A DNA stretch of 64,000 nt from Acanthosepion esculentum (lineage: Eukaryota > Mollusca > Cephalopoda > Sepiida > Sepiidae): NCBI GenBank assembly GCA_964036315.1, contig CAXIWW010000817.1, forward strand, positions 8,839,501-8,903,500, given 5' to 3'. The translations under genes and the position numbers were made by a program. Shown piece after piece: positions 1-12,600 of this stretch (position 1 is its first letter; each line of letters begins with the position of its first letter). Under the pieces are notes generated by a model. The model worked only from the letters and a program-made list of their open reading frames with translations. It was not told the DNA's origin and did not search any database.

Positions 1-3000
1 TCTGGGACTGTCTCCTCGGTGGGGAGTCGTCTGCGTGGGACTTTCTGGGAATGGGGGTTGTCTGCGTGGGACTTTCAGGGACTCTCTTCTGGGTGGGGGA
101 TCGTCTGCGTGGGACTTTCTTGGACTGTCTCCTTGGTGGGGGTCGTCTGCGTGGGACATTCTGGGACTGTGGGTCGTCTGCGTGGGACATTCTGGCACTA
201 TCTCCTGGGTGGGGGTTCGTCTGCGTGGGACTTTGTGGGACTGGGGGTCGTCTGCGTGGCACTTTCTGGGACTGGGGGTCGTCTGCGTGGGTCTTTCTGG
301 GAATGTCTCCTGGGTGGGGGTTCGTCTGCGTTGGACTTTCTGGGACTGTCTCATGCGTGGGGGTTCGTCTGCGTGGGAATTTCTGAGTCTGTCTCCTGGG
401 TGGGGGTCGTCAGCGTGGGTCTTTCTGTTACTGGGGGTCGCCTGCGTGGGACTTTCTGGGACTGTCTCCTGGGTGGGTGTTCGTGTGAGTGGGACTTTCT
501 GTGACTGGGGGTTGTCTGCGTGGTATATATGGGTCTGTCTCCTGGGTGGGGATCGTCTGCATGGGACTTTCTGGGACTGGGGGTCGTCTGCGCGGGATAT
601 CTGGGTCTGTCTCCTTGGTGGGGTGTCGTCTGCGTGGGACTTTGTGGGACAGGTGGTCGTCTGCGTGGGACTTTCTGGGACTGGGGGTCGTCTGCGTGTT
701 ACTTTCTGGGACAGTCTCCTTGGTGGGGGGTCGTCTGTATGGGACTTTCTAGGACTCGGTGTCGTCTGCGTGGATCTTTTTTGGACTCTCTCCTGGGTGG
801 GGCGTCGTCTGCGTGGGACTTTCTGGGACTGTCTCCTGGGTGGGGATTCGTCTGCCTGAGACTTTCTGAGACTGGGTGTCATCTGCGTGGTAGTTTCTGG
901 GACTGTCTCCTGGGTGGGGGTCGTCTGCGTGGGACTTTCTGGGACTGGGCTCGTCTGCGTGGGACTTTCTGGGACTTTCTCCTGGGTGGGGGGTCGTCTG
1001 CGTCGGTCTTTCTGGGACTGTCTCCTGGGTGGGGGTTCCTCTGCGTGGGACTTTCTGGGACTGTCTCCTGCGTGGGAGGTCGTCTGCTTGGGACTTTCAG
1101 GGACTGGGTGTCGTCTGCGTGGGAGTTTCTGGGACAGTCTCCTGGGTGGGGTTCGTCTGCGTGGGACTTTCTGGGACTGGGGGGCGTCTGCGTGGGACTT
1201 TCTGGGACAGTGGGTCGTCCCCGTGGGACTTTCTGGGACTGTCTCATGGGTGGGGTGGTCGTCTGCGTGGGACTTTCTGGGACTGTCTCCTTGGTGGGGG
1301 GTCGTCTGCGTAGGACATTGTGGGACTGGTGGTCGTGTGCGTGGGACTTTCTTGGACTCGGGGTCGTCTGCGTGGGTCTTTCTTGGACTCTCTCCTGGGT
1401 GGGGGGTCGTCTGCGTGGGACTTTCTGGGACTGTCTCCTGCGTGGGAGGTCGTCTGCTTGGGACTTTCAGGGACTGGGTGTCGTCTGCGTGGGACTTTCT
1501 GGGACAGTCTCCTTGGTGGGGTTCGTCCGCGTGGGACTTTCTGGGACTGGGGGTCGTCTGCGTGGGACTTTCTGGGACTGTCTCCTGGGTGGGGGGTAGT
1601 CTGCGTGGGACTTTCTGGGACTGTCTCCTGGGTGGGGAGTCGTCTGCTTGGGACTTTCTGAGACAGGGGGTCGTCTGCGTGGGACATTCTGGGACAGGGG
1701 GTCTTCTGCGTGGGACATTCTGGGACTGGGGTTCGTCTTCGTGGGACTTTCTGGGACTGGGGGTTGTCTGCGTGGGACTTTCAGTGACTCTCTTCTGGGT
1801 GGGGGATCGTCTGCGTGGGACTTTCTGGGACTGTCTCCTTGGTGGGGGTCGTCTGCCTGGGACATTCTGGGATTGTGGGTCGTCTGCGTGGGACATTCTG
1901 GCACTATCTCCTGGGTGGGGGGTCGTCTGCGTGGGACTTTGTGGGACTGGTGGTCGTCTGCGTGGGACTTTCTGGGACTGGGGGTCGTCTGCGTGTTACT
2001 TTCTGGGACTGTCTCCGGGGTGGGGGGTCGTCTGTATGGGACTTTCTAAGACTCGGGGTCGTCTGCGTGGATCTTTTTTGGACTCTCTCCTAGGTGGGGG
2101 GTCTTCTGCGTGGGACTTTCTGGGACTGTCTCCTGGGTGGGGAGTCGTCTGCGTGTGACTTTCTGGGACTAGGGGTCGTCTGCGTGGGAATTTCTGGGTT
2201 TGTCTCCTTGGTGTGGGGCCTCTGAGTGGGACTTTCTGGGACTGTGGGTCGTCTCCGTGGGACTTTCTGGGATTGTCTCATGGGTGGGGGTCGTCTGCGT
2301 GGGATTTTCTGGGACTGGGGGACGTCTGCGTGTTACTTTCTGGGACTGTCTCCTGGGTGGGGGGTCGTCTGTATGGGACTCTCTAGGACTCAGGGTCATC
2401 TGCGTGGATCTTTTTTGGACTCTCTCCTAGGTGGGGGGTCTTCTGCGTGGGACTTTCTGGGACTGTCTCCTGGGTGGGGAGTCGTCTGCCTGGGACTTTC
2501 TGAGACTGGCTGTCGTCTGCGTGGTAGTTTCTGGGACTGTCTCCTGGGTGGGGGTCGTCTGCGTGGGACTTTCTGGGACTGGGCTCGTCTGCGTGGGACT
2601 TTCTGGGACTGTCTCCTGGGTGGGGGGTAATCTGCGTGGGACTTTCTGGGACTGTCTCCTGGGTGGGGAGTCGTCTGCTTGGGACTTTCTGAGACAGAGG
2701 GTCGTCTGCTTGGGTCTTTCTGGTACTGACTCCTGGGTGGTGGTCGTCTGCGTGGGACTTTCTGGGACTGGGGGTCGTCTGCGTGGGACTTTCTGGGACT
2801 GTCTGCTGGGTGGGGGCTCGTCTGCGTGGGACTTTCTGGGACTGTCTCCTGGGTGGGGGTTGTCTTTTGGACTTTCTGGGACTGTCTCCTGGGTGGGGGT
2901 CGTCTGAATGGGACTTCCTAGGACTGGGGGTCGTCTGTGTGGGACTTTCTGTGACAGGGGGTCATCTGCGTGGGTCTTTCTCGGACTGTCTCCTGGGTGG

Positions 3001-5873
3001 GGGTTCGTCTGCGTTGGACTATCTGGGACTCTCTCATGCGTGGGCGGACGTCTGTATGGGACTTTCTGAGACTGTCTCCTGGGCGGGGTTCGTCTGCATG
3101 GGACTTCCTGGGACTGTCTCCTGGGTGGGTGTCGTCTGCGTGTGACATTCTGGGACTGGGGGTCGTCTGCGTTGGACTTTATGTGACTGGGGGTCGTCTG
3201 CGTGGGACTTTCTGGGACTGGGGGTGGTCTGCGTGAGTCTTTCTGGGTCTGTCTCCTGTGTGGGGGTTCGTCTGCGTTGGACTTTCTGGGACTGTCTCGT
3301 GGGTGGGGGCTCGTATGCGTGGGACATTCTGAGACTGTCTCCTGGGTGGGGGGTCGTCTGCGTGAGACTTTCTGGGACTGGGTGTCATCTGGGTGGGACT
3401 TTCTGTGACTGTGGGTCGTCTGCGTTGGTCTTTCTGGGACTGTCTCTTGGGTGGGAGCCGTCTGCGTGGGACTTTCTAGGACTGGGGGTCGTCTGCGTGG
3501 GACTTGCTGGGACTGGGGGCCGTCTGCGTGGGACTTTTTGGGAGTGGGGTTCGTCTGCGTGGGAATTTCTGGGACTGTCTCCTAGGTGGGAGGTCGTCTG
3601 TTTGGTACTTTCTGGGACTGTCTCCTGGGTGGGGGGGTCGTCTGCGTGGGACTTTCAGGGACTGGGTCTCGTCTGCGTGGGACTTTCTGGGACTGTCTAC
3701 TGGGTGGGGTGTCGTCTGCGTGGGACTTTCTTGGACTGTCTCCTGGGTGGGCGTCGTCTTTGTGGGACTTTCTGGGACTGTCTCCTGGGTGTGGGTCTTC
3801 TGCATGGGACTTCCTAGGACTGGGGGTCGTCTGTGTGGGACTTTCTGGGACTGGGGGTCGTCTGCGTGGGTCTTTCTGGGACTGTCTCCTGGGTGGGGGT
3901 TCGTCTGCGTTGGACTTTCTGGGACTGGGGGTCGTCTGCGTGGGACTTTCTGGGACTGTCTCCTGGGTGGGGGGTCGTCTGCGTGGGACTTTCTGGGACT
4001 GTCTCCTGGGTGGGTGTTCGTCAGCGTGGGATTTACTGGGACTGGGGGTCGTCTGCCTGGGACTTGCTGGGACACTCTCCTGTCTGGGTGTCGTCTGCGT
4101 GAGACTTTCTTGGACTGGGCGTCGTCTGCGTGGGACTTTCTTGGACTGTCTCCTGGGTGGGGGATCGTCTGCGTGGGATTTCTGGGACTGTCTCCTGGGT
4201 GGGGTGTTGTCTGTTTAGGACTTTCTTGGACTGTCTCCTGGGTGGGCGTCGTCTGCGTGGGACTTTCTGGGACTGTCTCCTGTGTGGGGGTCTTCCGCAT
4301 GGGACTTCCTAGGACTGGGGGTCTTCTGTGTGGCACTTTCTGGGACTGGGGGTCGTCTGCGTGGGTCTTTCTGGTACTGTCTCCTGGGTGGGGGTTCGTC
4401 TGCGTTGGACTTTCTGGGACTGTCTCCTGGATGGGGGCTCGTCTGCGTGGGACTTTCTGGGACTGTCTCCTGGGTGGGTGTTCGTGTGAGTTGGACTTTC
4501 TGTGACTGGGGGTTGTCTCCGTGGGATATATGGGTCTGTCTCCTGGGTGGGGGGTCGTCTGCATGGGACTTTCTGGGACTGGGGGTCGTCTGCGTGCGAC
4601 TTTCTGGGACTGTCTCCTAGGTGGGAGGTCGTCTGTTTGGTACTTTCTGGGACTGTCTCCTGGGTGGGGGGGTCGTCTGCGTGGGACTTTCAGGGACTGG
4701 GTCTCGTCTGCGTGGGACTTTCTGGGACTGTCTACTTGGTGGGGTGTCGTCTGCGTGGGACTTTCTTGGACTGTCTCCTGGGTGGGGGTCTTCTGCATGG
4801 GACTTCCTAGGACTGGGGGTCGTCTGTGTGGGACTTTCTGGGACTGGGGGTCGTCTGCGTGGGTCTTTCTGGGACTGTCTCCTGGGTGGGGGTTCGTCTG
4901 CGTTGGACTTTCTGGGACTGGGGGTCGTCTGCGTGGGACTTTCTGGGACTGTCTCCTGGGTGGGGGGTCGTCTGCATGGGACTTTCTTTGACTGGGGGTC
5001 GTCTGCGTGGGATATATGGGTCTGTCTCCTGGGTGGGGGGTCGTCTGCATGGGACTTTCTGGGACTGGGTGTCGTCTGCGTGCGACTTTCTGGGATTGTC
5101 TCCTGGGTTGGGGGGGTCGTCTGCGTGCGACTTGCTGGGACTGGGGGTCGTCTGCGTGGGACTTTTTGGGACTGTCTCCTGTCTGGAGGATCGTCTGTGT
5201 GGGACTTTCTGGGACTAGGGGGTCGTCTGCGTGGGACTTTCTGGGACTCGGGGTCGTCTGCGTTGAACTTTCTGGGACTGGGTGTCGTCTGCGTGGGACT
5301 TTCTGGGACTGTCTCCTGGGGGGTGTTCGTGTGAGTGGGACTTTCTGTGACTGGGGGTTGTCTGCGTGGGATATATGGGTCTGTCTCCTGGGTGGGGGGT
5401 CGTCTGCATGGGACTTTCTGGGACTGGGGGTCGTCTGCGTGGGACTTTCTGGGTCTGTCTCCTGGGTGGGGGGTCGTCTGCATGGGACTTTCTGGGACTG
5501 GGTGTCGTCTGCGTGCGACTTTCTGGGATTGTCTCCTGGGTTGGTGGGGTCGTCTGCGTGCGACTTGCTGGGACTGGGGGTCGTCTGCGTGGGACTTTTT
5601 GGGACTGTCTCCTGTCTGGAGGATCGTCTGCGTGGGACTTTCTGGGACTACGGGGTCGTCTGCGTGGGACTTTCTGGGACTCGGGGTCGTCTGCGTTGAA
5701 CTTTCTGGGACTGGGTGTCGTCTGCGTGGGACTTTCTGGGACTGTCTCCTGGGTGGGGGGTCGTCTGCTTGGGACTTTGTGGGACTGGGGGTAGTCTGCG
5801 TGGGACTTTCTGGGAGTGGGTGTCGGCTGCGTTGGACTTTCTGGGACTGTCTCCTGGGTGGGGGGTCGTCTGT
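1..5873 (+). repeat. Satellite A array, block 1 (31/43-bp units)
   Basis: Continuous tandem array that is G/T-rich on this strand and already in progress at base 1. The short unit (31 bp) reads GGGACTGGGGGTCG followed by TCTGCGTGGGACTTTCT. The long unit (43 bp) is the same with the 12-bp block GTCTCCTGGGTG inserted after GGGACT. Short and long units alternate irregularly. Each unit keeps two CpGs (in TCGTCTGCG). Variant units, for example with a GATATATGGGTCTGTC segment near 523, 5009 and 5368, mark internal duplications. Offsets of about 1035 bp (3586 to 4621) and 433 bp (5048 to 5481) show local tandem amplification. No unit has a stop codon in any frame, so long ORFs on both strands are by-products. 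I see no gene. The family is not one I recognise by name. Confidence 0.95.
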
Positions 5874-5878
5874 GTCGA
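5871..5878. other. Satellite A / satellite C junction
   Basis: The A array ends inside a normal unit (GGGGTCGTCTGTGT) and passes without a linker into satellite C (GTGTCGAAAAAAC). The bases GTGT fit both sides, because A variants read CTGTGTGGG and C reads AAGGTGTCGAAAA. This is a breakpoint with about 4 bp of microhomology. It was read directly from the sequence; the joining mechanism is inference. Confidence 0.75.
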
Positions 5879-6289
5879 AAAAACTTTTGTAATTATGGAT
5901 AAGGTAAGAAATTCTCGACAATTGGACGCCAATATTTTGTGGATTCGATAGAAAGGAAAAATTAGAAATGCAGTCTTATAATTGTCAGACGACATACGGC
6001 GCACATGGTGAAAGCTGTACTTTTTACTATCTGAGCAAATGAAAAATCCCTGTAAACATAGACAAATCAAATAATTGTACACAATTTTATACCCAATTTG
6101 AAAATATTTCCTTAATGGAAAAAGTTATAAACAAGTGAAATATGACTGATTTCCCTGTTTAAGGCTGCATAACAATTTCCGTAAATGAGCTAACACAAGC
6201 CCCATACCGTTGAATTTCGGCTCCACTCTATTCAAGGTGTCGAAAAACGTTTGAACTTATGGATAAGGTAAGAAATTCCCGACAATTGG
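5874..6289 (-). repeat. Satellite C, one full unit plus a partial unit, reverse orientation
   Basis: AT-rich sequence matching the reverse complement of the C array at 42.4-43.8 kb. The landmark TCGAAAAAAC followed by TATGGATAAGGTAAGAAATT occurs at 5875 and again at about 6240, giving a 365-bp unit and then a 50-bp partial unit. This unit is about 30 bp shorter than those on the right, because the stretch between GCAGTCTTA and TTGTCAGACGAC (about 5970-5990) is deleted. The frame at 5648-6082 on the minus strand runs from C into A and is not a gene. Nothing here resembles a promoter or an RNA gene. C could be a decayed mobile element that became tandem, but I see no terminal repeats or coding remnant. 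Confidence 0.9.
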
Positions 6290-6300
6290 ACACCAACAGA
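6280..6300. other. Satellite C / satellite B junction, left
   Basis: C (CCCGACAATTGGACACC) joins B (AACAGATCAGAGGCC) at about 6289/6290. C normally continues ACACCAATATTTTG and B normally reads GAAACCAACAGATC, so ACCAA is shared. The first B monomer is a hybrid: it carries CAGATCAGAGG, as types 1 and 2 do, but ends GTAGTCTAACATC, like type 3. The same breakpoint recurs in mirror image near 42396. Confidence 0.85.
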
Positions 6301-7740
6301 TCAGAGGCCATGCTGCTGGAGGTAGTCTAACATCTTACATTAGACGCTCAAATATGGACGGGAAACCAAGAGATCAGAGGCCATGCTGCTGGACGTAGTT
6401 TATCTTTTTACATTAGACGCTCAAATATGCAACAGAAACCAACAGATCAGAATCATGGCTGCTAGACGTAGTGTATCATCTTATACAAGACGCTCAGATA
6501 TGGTCCGGAAGCCAACAGGTCAGAGGCCATGCTGCTGGACGTAGTCTAAAATCTTACATTAGACGCTCAAATATGGACCGGAAACCAACAGATCAGAGGC
6601 CATTCTGCTGGACGTAGTTTATCTTTTTACATTAGACGCTCAAATATGCACCAGAAACCAAGAGATCAGAAACAGTGCTGCTGGGCGTAGTGTATCACCT
6701 TACACAAGACGCTCAAATATGGACCGGAAGCCAACAGGTAAGAGGCTATGCTGCTGAACGTAGTCTAAAATCTTATATTAGACGATCAAATATGGACAAG
6801 ACCAACAGATCAGAGGCCATGCTGCTGGACGTATTTTATCTTTTTACATTAGACGCTCAAATATGCACAATAAACCAAGAGATCAGAAACAGGGCTGCTG
6901 GACGTAGTGTATCATCTTACACAAGATGCTCAAATATGGACCGGAAGCCAGCAGGTCAGAGGCTATGCTGCTGGATGTAGTCTAAAATCTTATATTAGAC
7001 GCACAAATATGGACCGGAAACCAACAGATCATAGGCCATGCTGCTAGACTTAGTTTATGTTTTTACATTAGACGCTCAAATATGAACCAGAAACCAAGAG
7101 ATCAGAATCATGGCTGCTGGACGTAGTGTATCATCTTACACAAGACGCTAAAATATCGACCGGAAACATACAGGTCAGAGGCCATGCTGCTGGACGTAGT
7201 CTAACATCTTATATTAGACGCTCAAATATGGACCGGAAACCAACAGATCAGAGGCCATGCTGCTGGACAGAGTATATCTTTTTACATTAGACGCTCAAAT
7301 ATGCACAAGAAACCAAGAGATCAGAAACAGGGCTGCTGGACGTAGTGTATCATCTTACAAAAGACTCTCAAATATGGACCGGAAGCCAACAGGTCAGAGG
7401 CTATGCTGCTGCACGTAGTCTAAAATCTTATATTAGACGCTCAAATATGGTCCGGAAACCAACAGATCAGAGGTCATGCTGCTGGACGTAGTATATCTTT
7501 TTATATTAGACGCTCAAATATGCACAAGATACCAAGAGATCAGAAACAGGGCTGCTGGACGTAGTGTATCATCTTACACAAGACGCTCAAATATGGACCT
7601 GAAGCCAACAGGTCAGAGGCAATGCGGCTGGACATAGTCTAAAATCTTACATTGGACGCTCAAATATGGACCGGAATCCAACAGATCAGAGGCAATGCTG
7701 CTGGGCATAGTTTATCTTTTTACATTAGACGCTCAAATAT

Positions 7741-9634
7741 GCATCAGAAACAAGATATCAGTATCATGGCTGCTGGACGTAGTGTATCATCTTACACAAG
7801 ACGGTCAAATATTGACCGGAAGCCAAGAGGTCAGAGGCCATGCTGCTGGGCGTACTCTAAAATCTTACATTAGACGCTCAAATATGGACCGGAATCCAAC
7901 AGATCAGAGGCCATGCTGCTGGTCGTAGTTTATCTTTTTATATTAGACGCTCAAATATGCACCAGAAACCAACAGATCAGAATCATAGCTACTGGACGTA
8001 GTGTATCATCTTACACAAGTCGCTAAAATATCGACCGGAAACATACAGGTCAGAGGCCATGCTGCTGGACGTAGTCTAAAATCTTATATTAGACGCTCAA
8101 ATATGGACCGGAAACCAACAGATCAGAGGCCATGCTGCTGGACGGAGTATATCTTTTTACATTAGACGCTCAAATATGCACAAGAAACCAAGAGATCAGA
8201 AACAGGGTTTCTGGACGTAGTGTATCATCTTACAAAAGACTCTCAAATATGGACCGGAAGCCAACAGGTCAGAGGCTATGCTGCTGGACGTAGTGTATCA
8301 TCTTACACAAGACGCTCAAATATGGACCGGAAGCCAAGAGGTCAGAGTCCATGCTGCTGGTCGTAGTCTAAAATCTCACATTAGAGGCTCAGATATGGAC
8401 CGGAAACCAACAGATCAGAGGCCATGCTGCTGGACGTAGTTTATCGTTTACATTAGACGGTCAAATATGCACCAGAAACCAAGAGATCAGAAACAGGGCT
8501 GCTGGACGTAGTGTATCATCTTACACTAGACGCTCAAATATGGACCGGAAGCCAACAGGTCAGAGGCCATGCTGCTGGACGTAGTCTAAAATCTTACATT
8601 AGACGCTCAAATATGAACCGGAAACCAACAGATCAGAGGCCAAGCTGCTGGACGTAGTTCATCTTTTTACATTAGACGCTCAAATATGCATCAGAAACAA
8701 GATATCAGTATCATGGCTGCTGGACGTAGTGTATCATCTTACACAAGACGGTCAAATATTGACCGGAAGCCAAGAGGTCAGAGGCCATGCTGCTGGGCGT
8801 ACTCTAAAATCTTACATTAGACGCTCAAATATGGACCGGAATCCAACAGATCAGAGGCCATGCTGCTGGTCGTAGTTTATCTTTTTATATTAGACGCTCA
8901 AATATGCACCAGAAACCAACAGATCAGAATCATAGCTACTGGACGTAGTGTATCATCTTACACAAGTCGCTAAAATATCGACCGGAAACATACAGGTCAG
9001 AGGCCATGCTGCTGGACGTAGTCTAAAATCTTATATTAGACGCTCAAATATGGACCGGAAACCAACAGATCAGAGGCCATGCTGCTGGACGGAGTATATC
9101 TTTTTACATTAGACGCTCAAATATGCACAAGAAACCAAGAGATCAGAAACAGGGTTTCTGGACGTAGTGTATCATCTTACAAAAGACTCTCAAATATGGA
9201 CCGGAAGCCAACAGGTCAGAGGCTATGCTGCTGGACGTAGTGTATCATCTTACACAAGACGCTCAAATATGGACCGGAAGCCAAGAGGTCAGAGTCCATG
9301 CTGCTGGTCGTAGTCTAAAATCTCACATTATAGGCTCAGATATGGACCGGAAACCAACAGATCAGAGGCCATGCTGCTGGACGTAGTTTATCGTTTACAT
9401 TAGACGGTCAAATATGCACCAGAAACCAAGAGATCAGAAACAGGGCTGCTGGACGTAGTGTATCATCTTACACTAGACGCTCAAATATGGACCGGAAGCC
9501 AACAGGTCAGAGGCCATGCTGCTGGACGTAGTCTAAAATCTTACATTAGACGCTCAAATATGAACCGGAAACCAACAGATCAGAGGCCAAGCTGCTGGAC
9601 GTAGTTCATCTTTTTACATTAGACGCTCAAATAT
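7741..9634 (+). repeat. 947-bp direct tandem duplication within satellite B
   Basis: Bases 7741-8687 are repeated at 8688-9634 with a constant offset of 947 bp. Private markers shared by both copies include GCATCAGAAACAAGATATC (7741 and 8688), CACAAGTCGCTAAAATATCG, and TCTCACATTAGAGGCTC (TATAGGCTC in copy 2). Over the lines I compared, the copies are nearly identical, far closer than unrelated B monomers. 947 is 13 monomers (949) less 2 bp, so the exchange kept monomer register but not the trimer register. Confidence 0.88.
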
Positions 9635-12600
9635 GCACCAGAAAACAAGAGATCAGAAACAGGTCTGCAGGACGTAGTGTATCATCTCACAGAAGACGCT
9701 CAAATATGGACCGGAAGCCAACAGGTCAGAGGCCATGCTGCTGGGCGTAGTCTAAAATCTTACATTAGACGCTCAAATATGAACCGGAAACCAACAGATC
9801 AGAGGCCATGCTGCTGGACGTAGATTATCTTCTTACATTAGACGCTCATATATGCACCAGAAACCAAGAGATCAGAAACAGGGCTGCAGGACGTTGTGTA
9901 TCATACACACAAGACGCTCAAATACGGACCGGAAACCAAGAGTTCAGAGGCCATGCTGCTGGACGTTGTCTAAAATCTTACATTAGACGCTCAAATGTGG
10001 ACCGGGAACCAACAGATCATAGGCCATGCTGCTGGACGTAGTTTATCTTTTTACATTAGACGGTCAAATATGCACCAGAAACCAACAGATCAGAATCATG
10101 ACTGCTAGACGTAGTGTATCATCTTACACAAGACGCTCAGATATGGTCCGAAAGCCAACAGTTCAGAGGTCATGCTGCTGGACGTAGTCTAAAATCTTAC
10201 ATTAGACGCTCAAATATGGGCCGGAAACCAACAGATGAAAGGCCATGCTGCTGGACGTAGTTTATCTTTTTACATTAGACGCTCAAATATGCACCAGAAA
10301 ACAAGAGATCAGAAACAGGGCTGCTGGACGTAGTGTATCATCTTACAGAAGACGCTCAAATATGGACCGGAAGCCAACAGGTCAGAGGCCATGCTGCTGG
10401 ATGTAGTCTAAAATATTACATTAGACGCTCAAATATGAACCGGAAATCAACAGATCAGAGGCCATGCTGCTGGACGTAGTTTATCTTTTTACATTAGTCG
10501 CTCATATATGCACCAGAAACCAAGAGATCAGAAACAGGGCTGCTAGACGTAGTGTATCATCTCACAGAAGACGCTCAAATATGGACCGGAAGCCAACAGG
10601 TCAGAGGCCATGCTGCTGGGCGTAGTCTAAAATGTTACATTAGACGCTCAAATATGGATCGGAAACCAACAGATCAGAGGCCATGCTGCTGGGCGTAGTT
10701 CATCTTTTTACATTAGACGCTCAAATATGCATCGGAAACCAAGAGATCAGAAAGAGTGCTGCTGGACGTAGTGTATCATCTTACACAAGACGCTCAAATA
10801 TGGACCGGAAGCCAACAGGTCAGAGGCTATGCTGCTGGACGTAGTCTAAAATCTTATATTAGACGATCAAATATGAACCGGAAACCAACAGATCTCAGGC
10901 CATGCAGCTGGACGTAGTATATCTTTTTACATTAGACGCTCAAATATCCACAAGATACCAAAATATCAGAAACAGGGCTGCTGGACGTAGTGTATCATCT
11001 TACACAAGACGCTCAAATATGGACCGGAACCCAACAAATCAGAGGCCATGCTGCTGGACGTAGTTTATCTTTTTACATTAGACGCTCAAATATTCCCCAG
11101 AAACCAAGAGATCAGAAACAGGGCTGCTGGACGTAGTGTATCATCTTACACAAGACGCTCAAATATGGACCGGAAGCCAACAGGTCAGAGGTTATGCTGC
11201 TGGACGTAGTCTAAAATCTTATATTAGATTCTCAAATATGCACCAGAAACCAACAGATCAGAATCATGGCTGCTGGACATAGTGTATCATCTTACACAAG
11301 ACGCTCAAATATGAACCGGAAACCAACAGGTCAGAGGCCATGCTGCTGGGCGTAATCTAAAATCTTACATTAGACGCTCAAATATGGACCGGAATCCAAC
11401 AGATCAGAGCCCATGCTGCTGGACGTAGTTTATCTTTTTATATTAGACGCTCAAATATGCACCAGAAACCAACAGATCAGAATCATGGCTGCTGGACGTA
11501 GTGTATCATCTTACACAAGACGCTCAAATATCGACTGGAAACATACAGGTCAGAGGCCATGCTGCTGGACGTAGTCTAAAATCTTACATTAGACGCTCAA
11601 TTATGGACCGGAAACCAACAGATCAGTGGCCATGCTGCTGGTGGTAGTTGATCTTTTTATATTAGACGCTCAAATATGCAACAGAAACCAACAGATCAGA
11701 ATCATGGCTGCTAGACGTAGTGTATCATCTTACACAAGACGGTCAGATATGGTCTGGAATCCAACAGGTCAGAGGCCATGCTGCTGGACGTACTTTATCT
11801 TTTTACATTAGACGCTCAAATATGCACCAGAAACCGTGTGATCAGAAACAGGGCTGCTGGACGTAGTGTATCATCTTACACAAATATGCTCAAATATGGA
11901 CCGGAAGCCAACAGGTCAGAGGCTATGCTGCTGGACGTAGTCTAAAATCTTATATTAGACGCTCAAATATGGTCCGGAAACCAACAGATCAGAGGCCATG
12001 CTGCTGGTCGTAGTTTATCTTTTTAAAATTAGACGCTCAAATATGCACAAGAAACCAACAGATCAGAATCATGGCTGCTGGACGTAGTGTATCATCTTAC
12101 ACAAGACGCTCAAATATGGACCGGAAGCCAAGAGGTCAGAGGCCATTCTGCTGGACGTAGTCTAAAATCTTACATTAGACGCTCAAATATGAACCGGAAA
12201 CCAACAGATCAGAGGCCATGCTGCTGGCCGTAGATTATCTTTTTGCATTAGACGCTCAAATATGCACCAGAAACCAAGAGATCAGAAACAGGGCTACTGG
12301 GCGTAGTGTATCATCTTACACAAGACGCTCAAATATGGACCGGAACCCAACAAATCAGAGGCCATGCTGCTGGACGTAGTTTATCTTTTTACATTAGACG
12401 CTCAAATATGCACCAGAAACCAAGAGATCAGAAACAGGGCTGCTGGACGTAGTGTATCATCTTACACAAGACGCTCAAATATGGACCGGAAGCCAACAGG
12501 TCAGAGGTTATGCTGCTGGACGTAGTCTAAAATCTTATATTAGATTCTCAAATATGCACCAGAAACCAACAGATCAGAATCACGGCTGCTGGACATAGTG

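Noticed and set aside
5874..6289. Satellite C as terminal inverted repeats of a 36-kb transposon enclosing B
   Set aside because: The C blocks differ in length and copy number, there is no transposase or target-site duplication, and the outer flanks are different satellites. An inverted duplicated junction explains the symmetry better.
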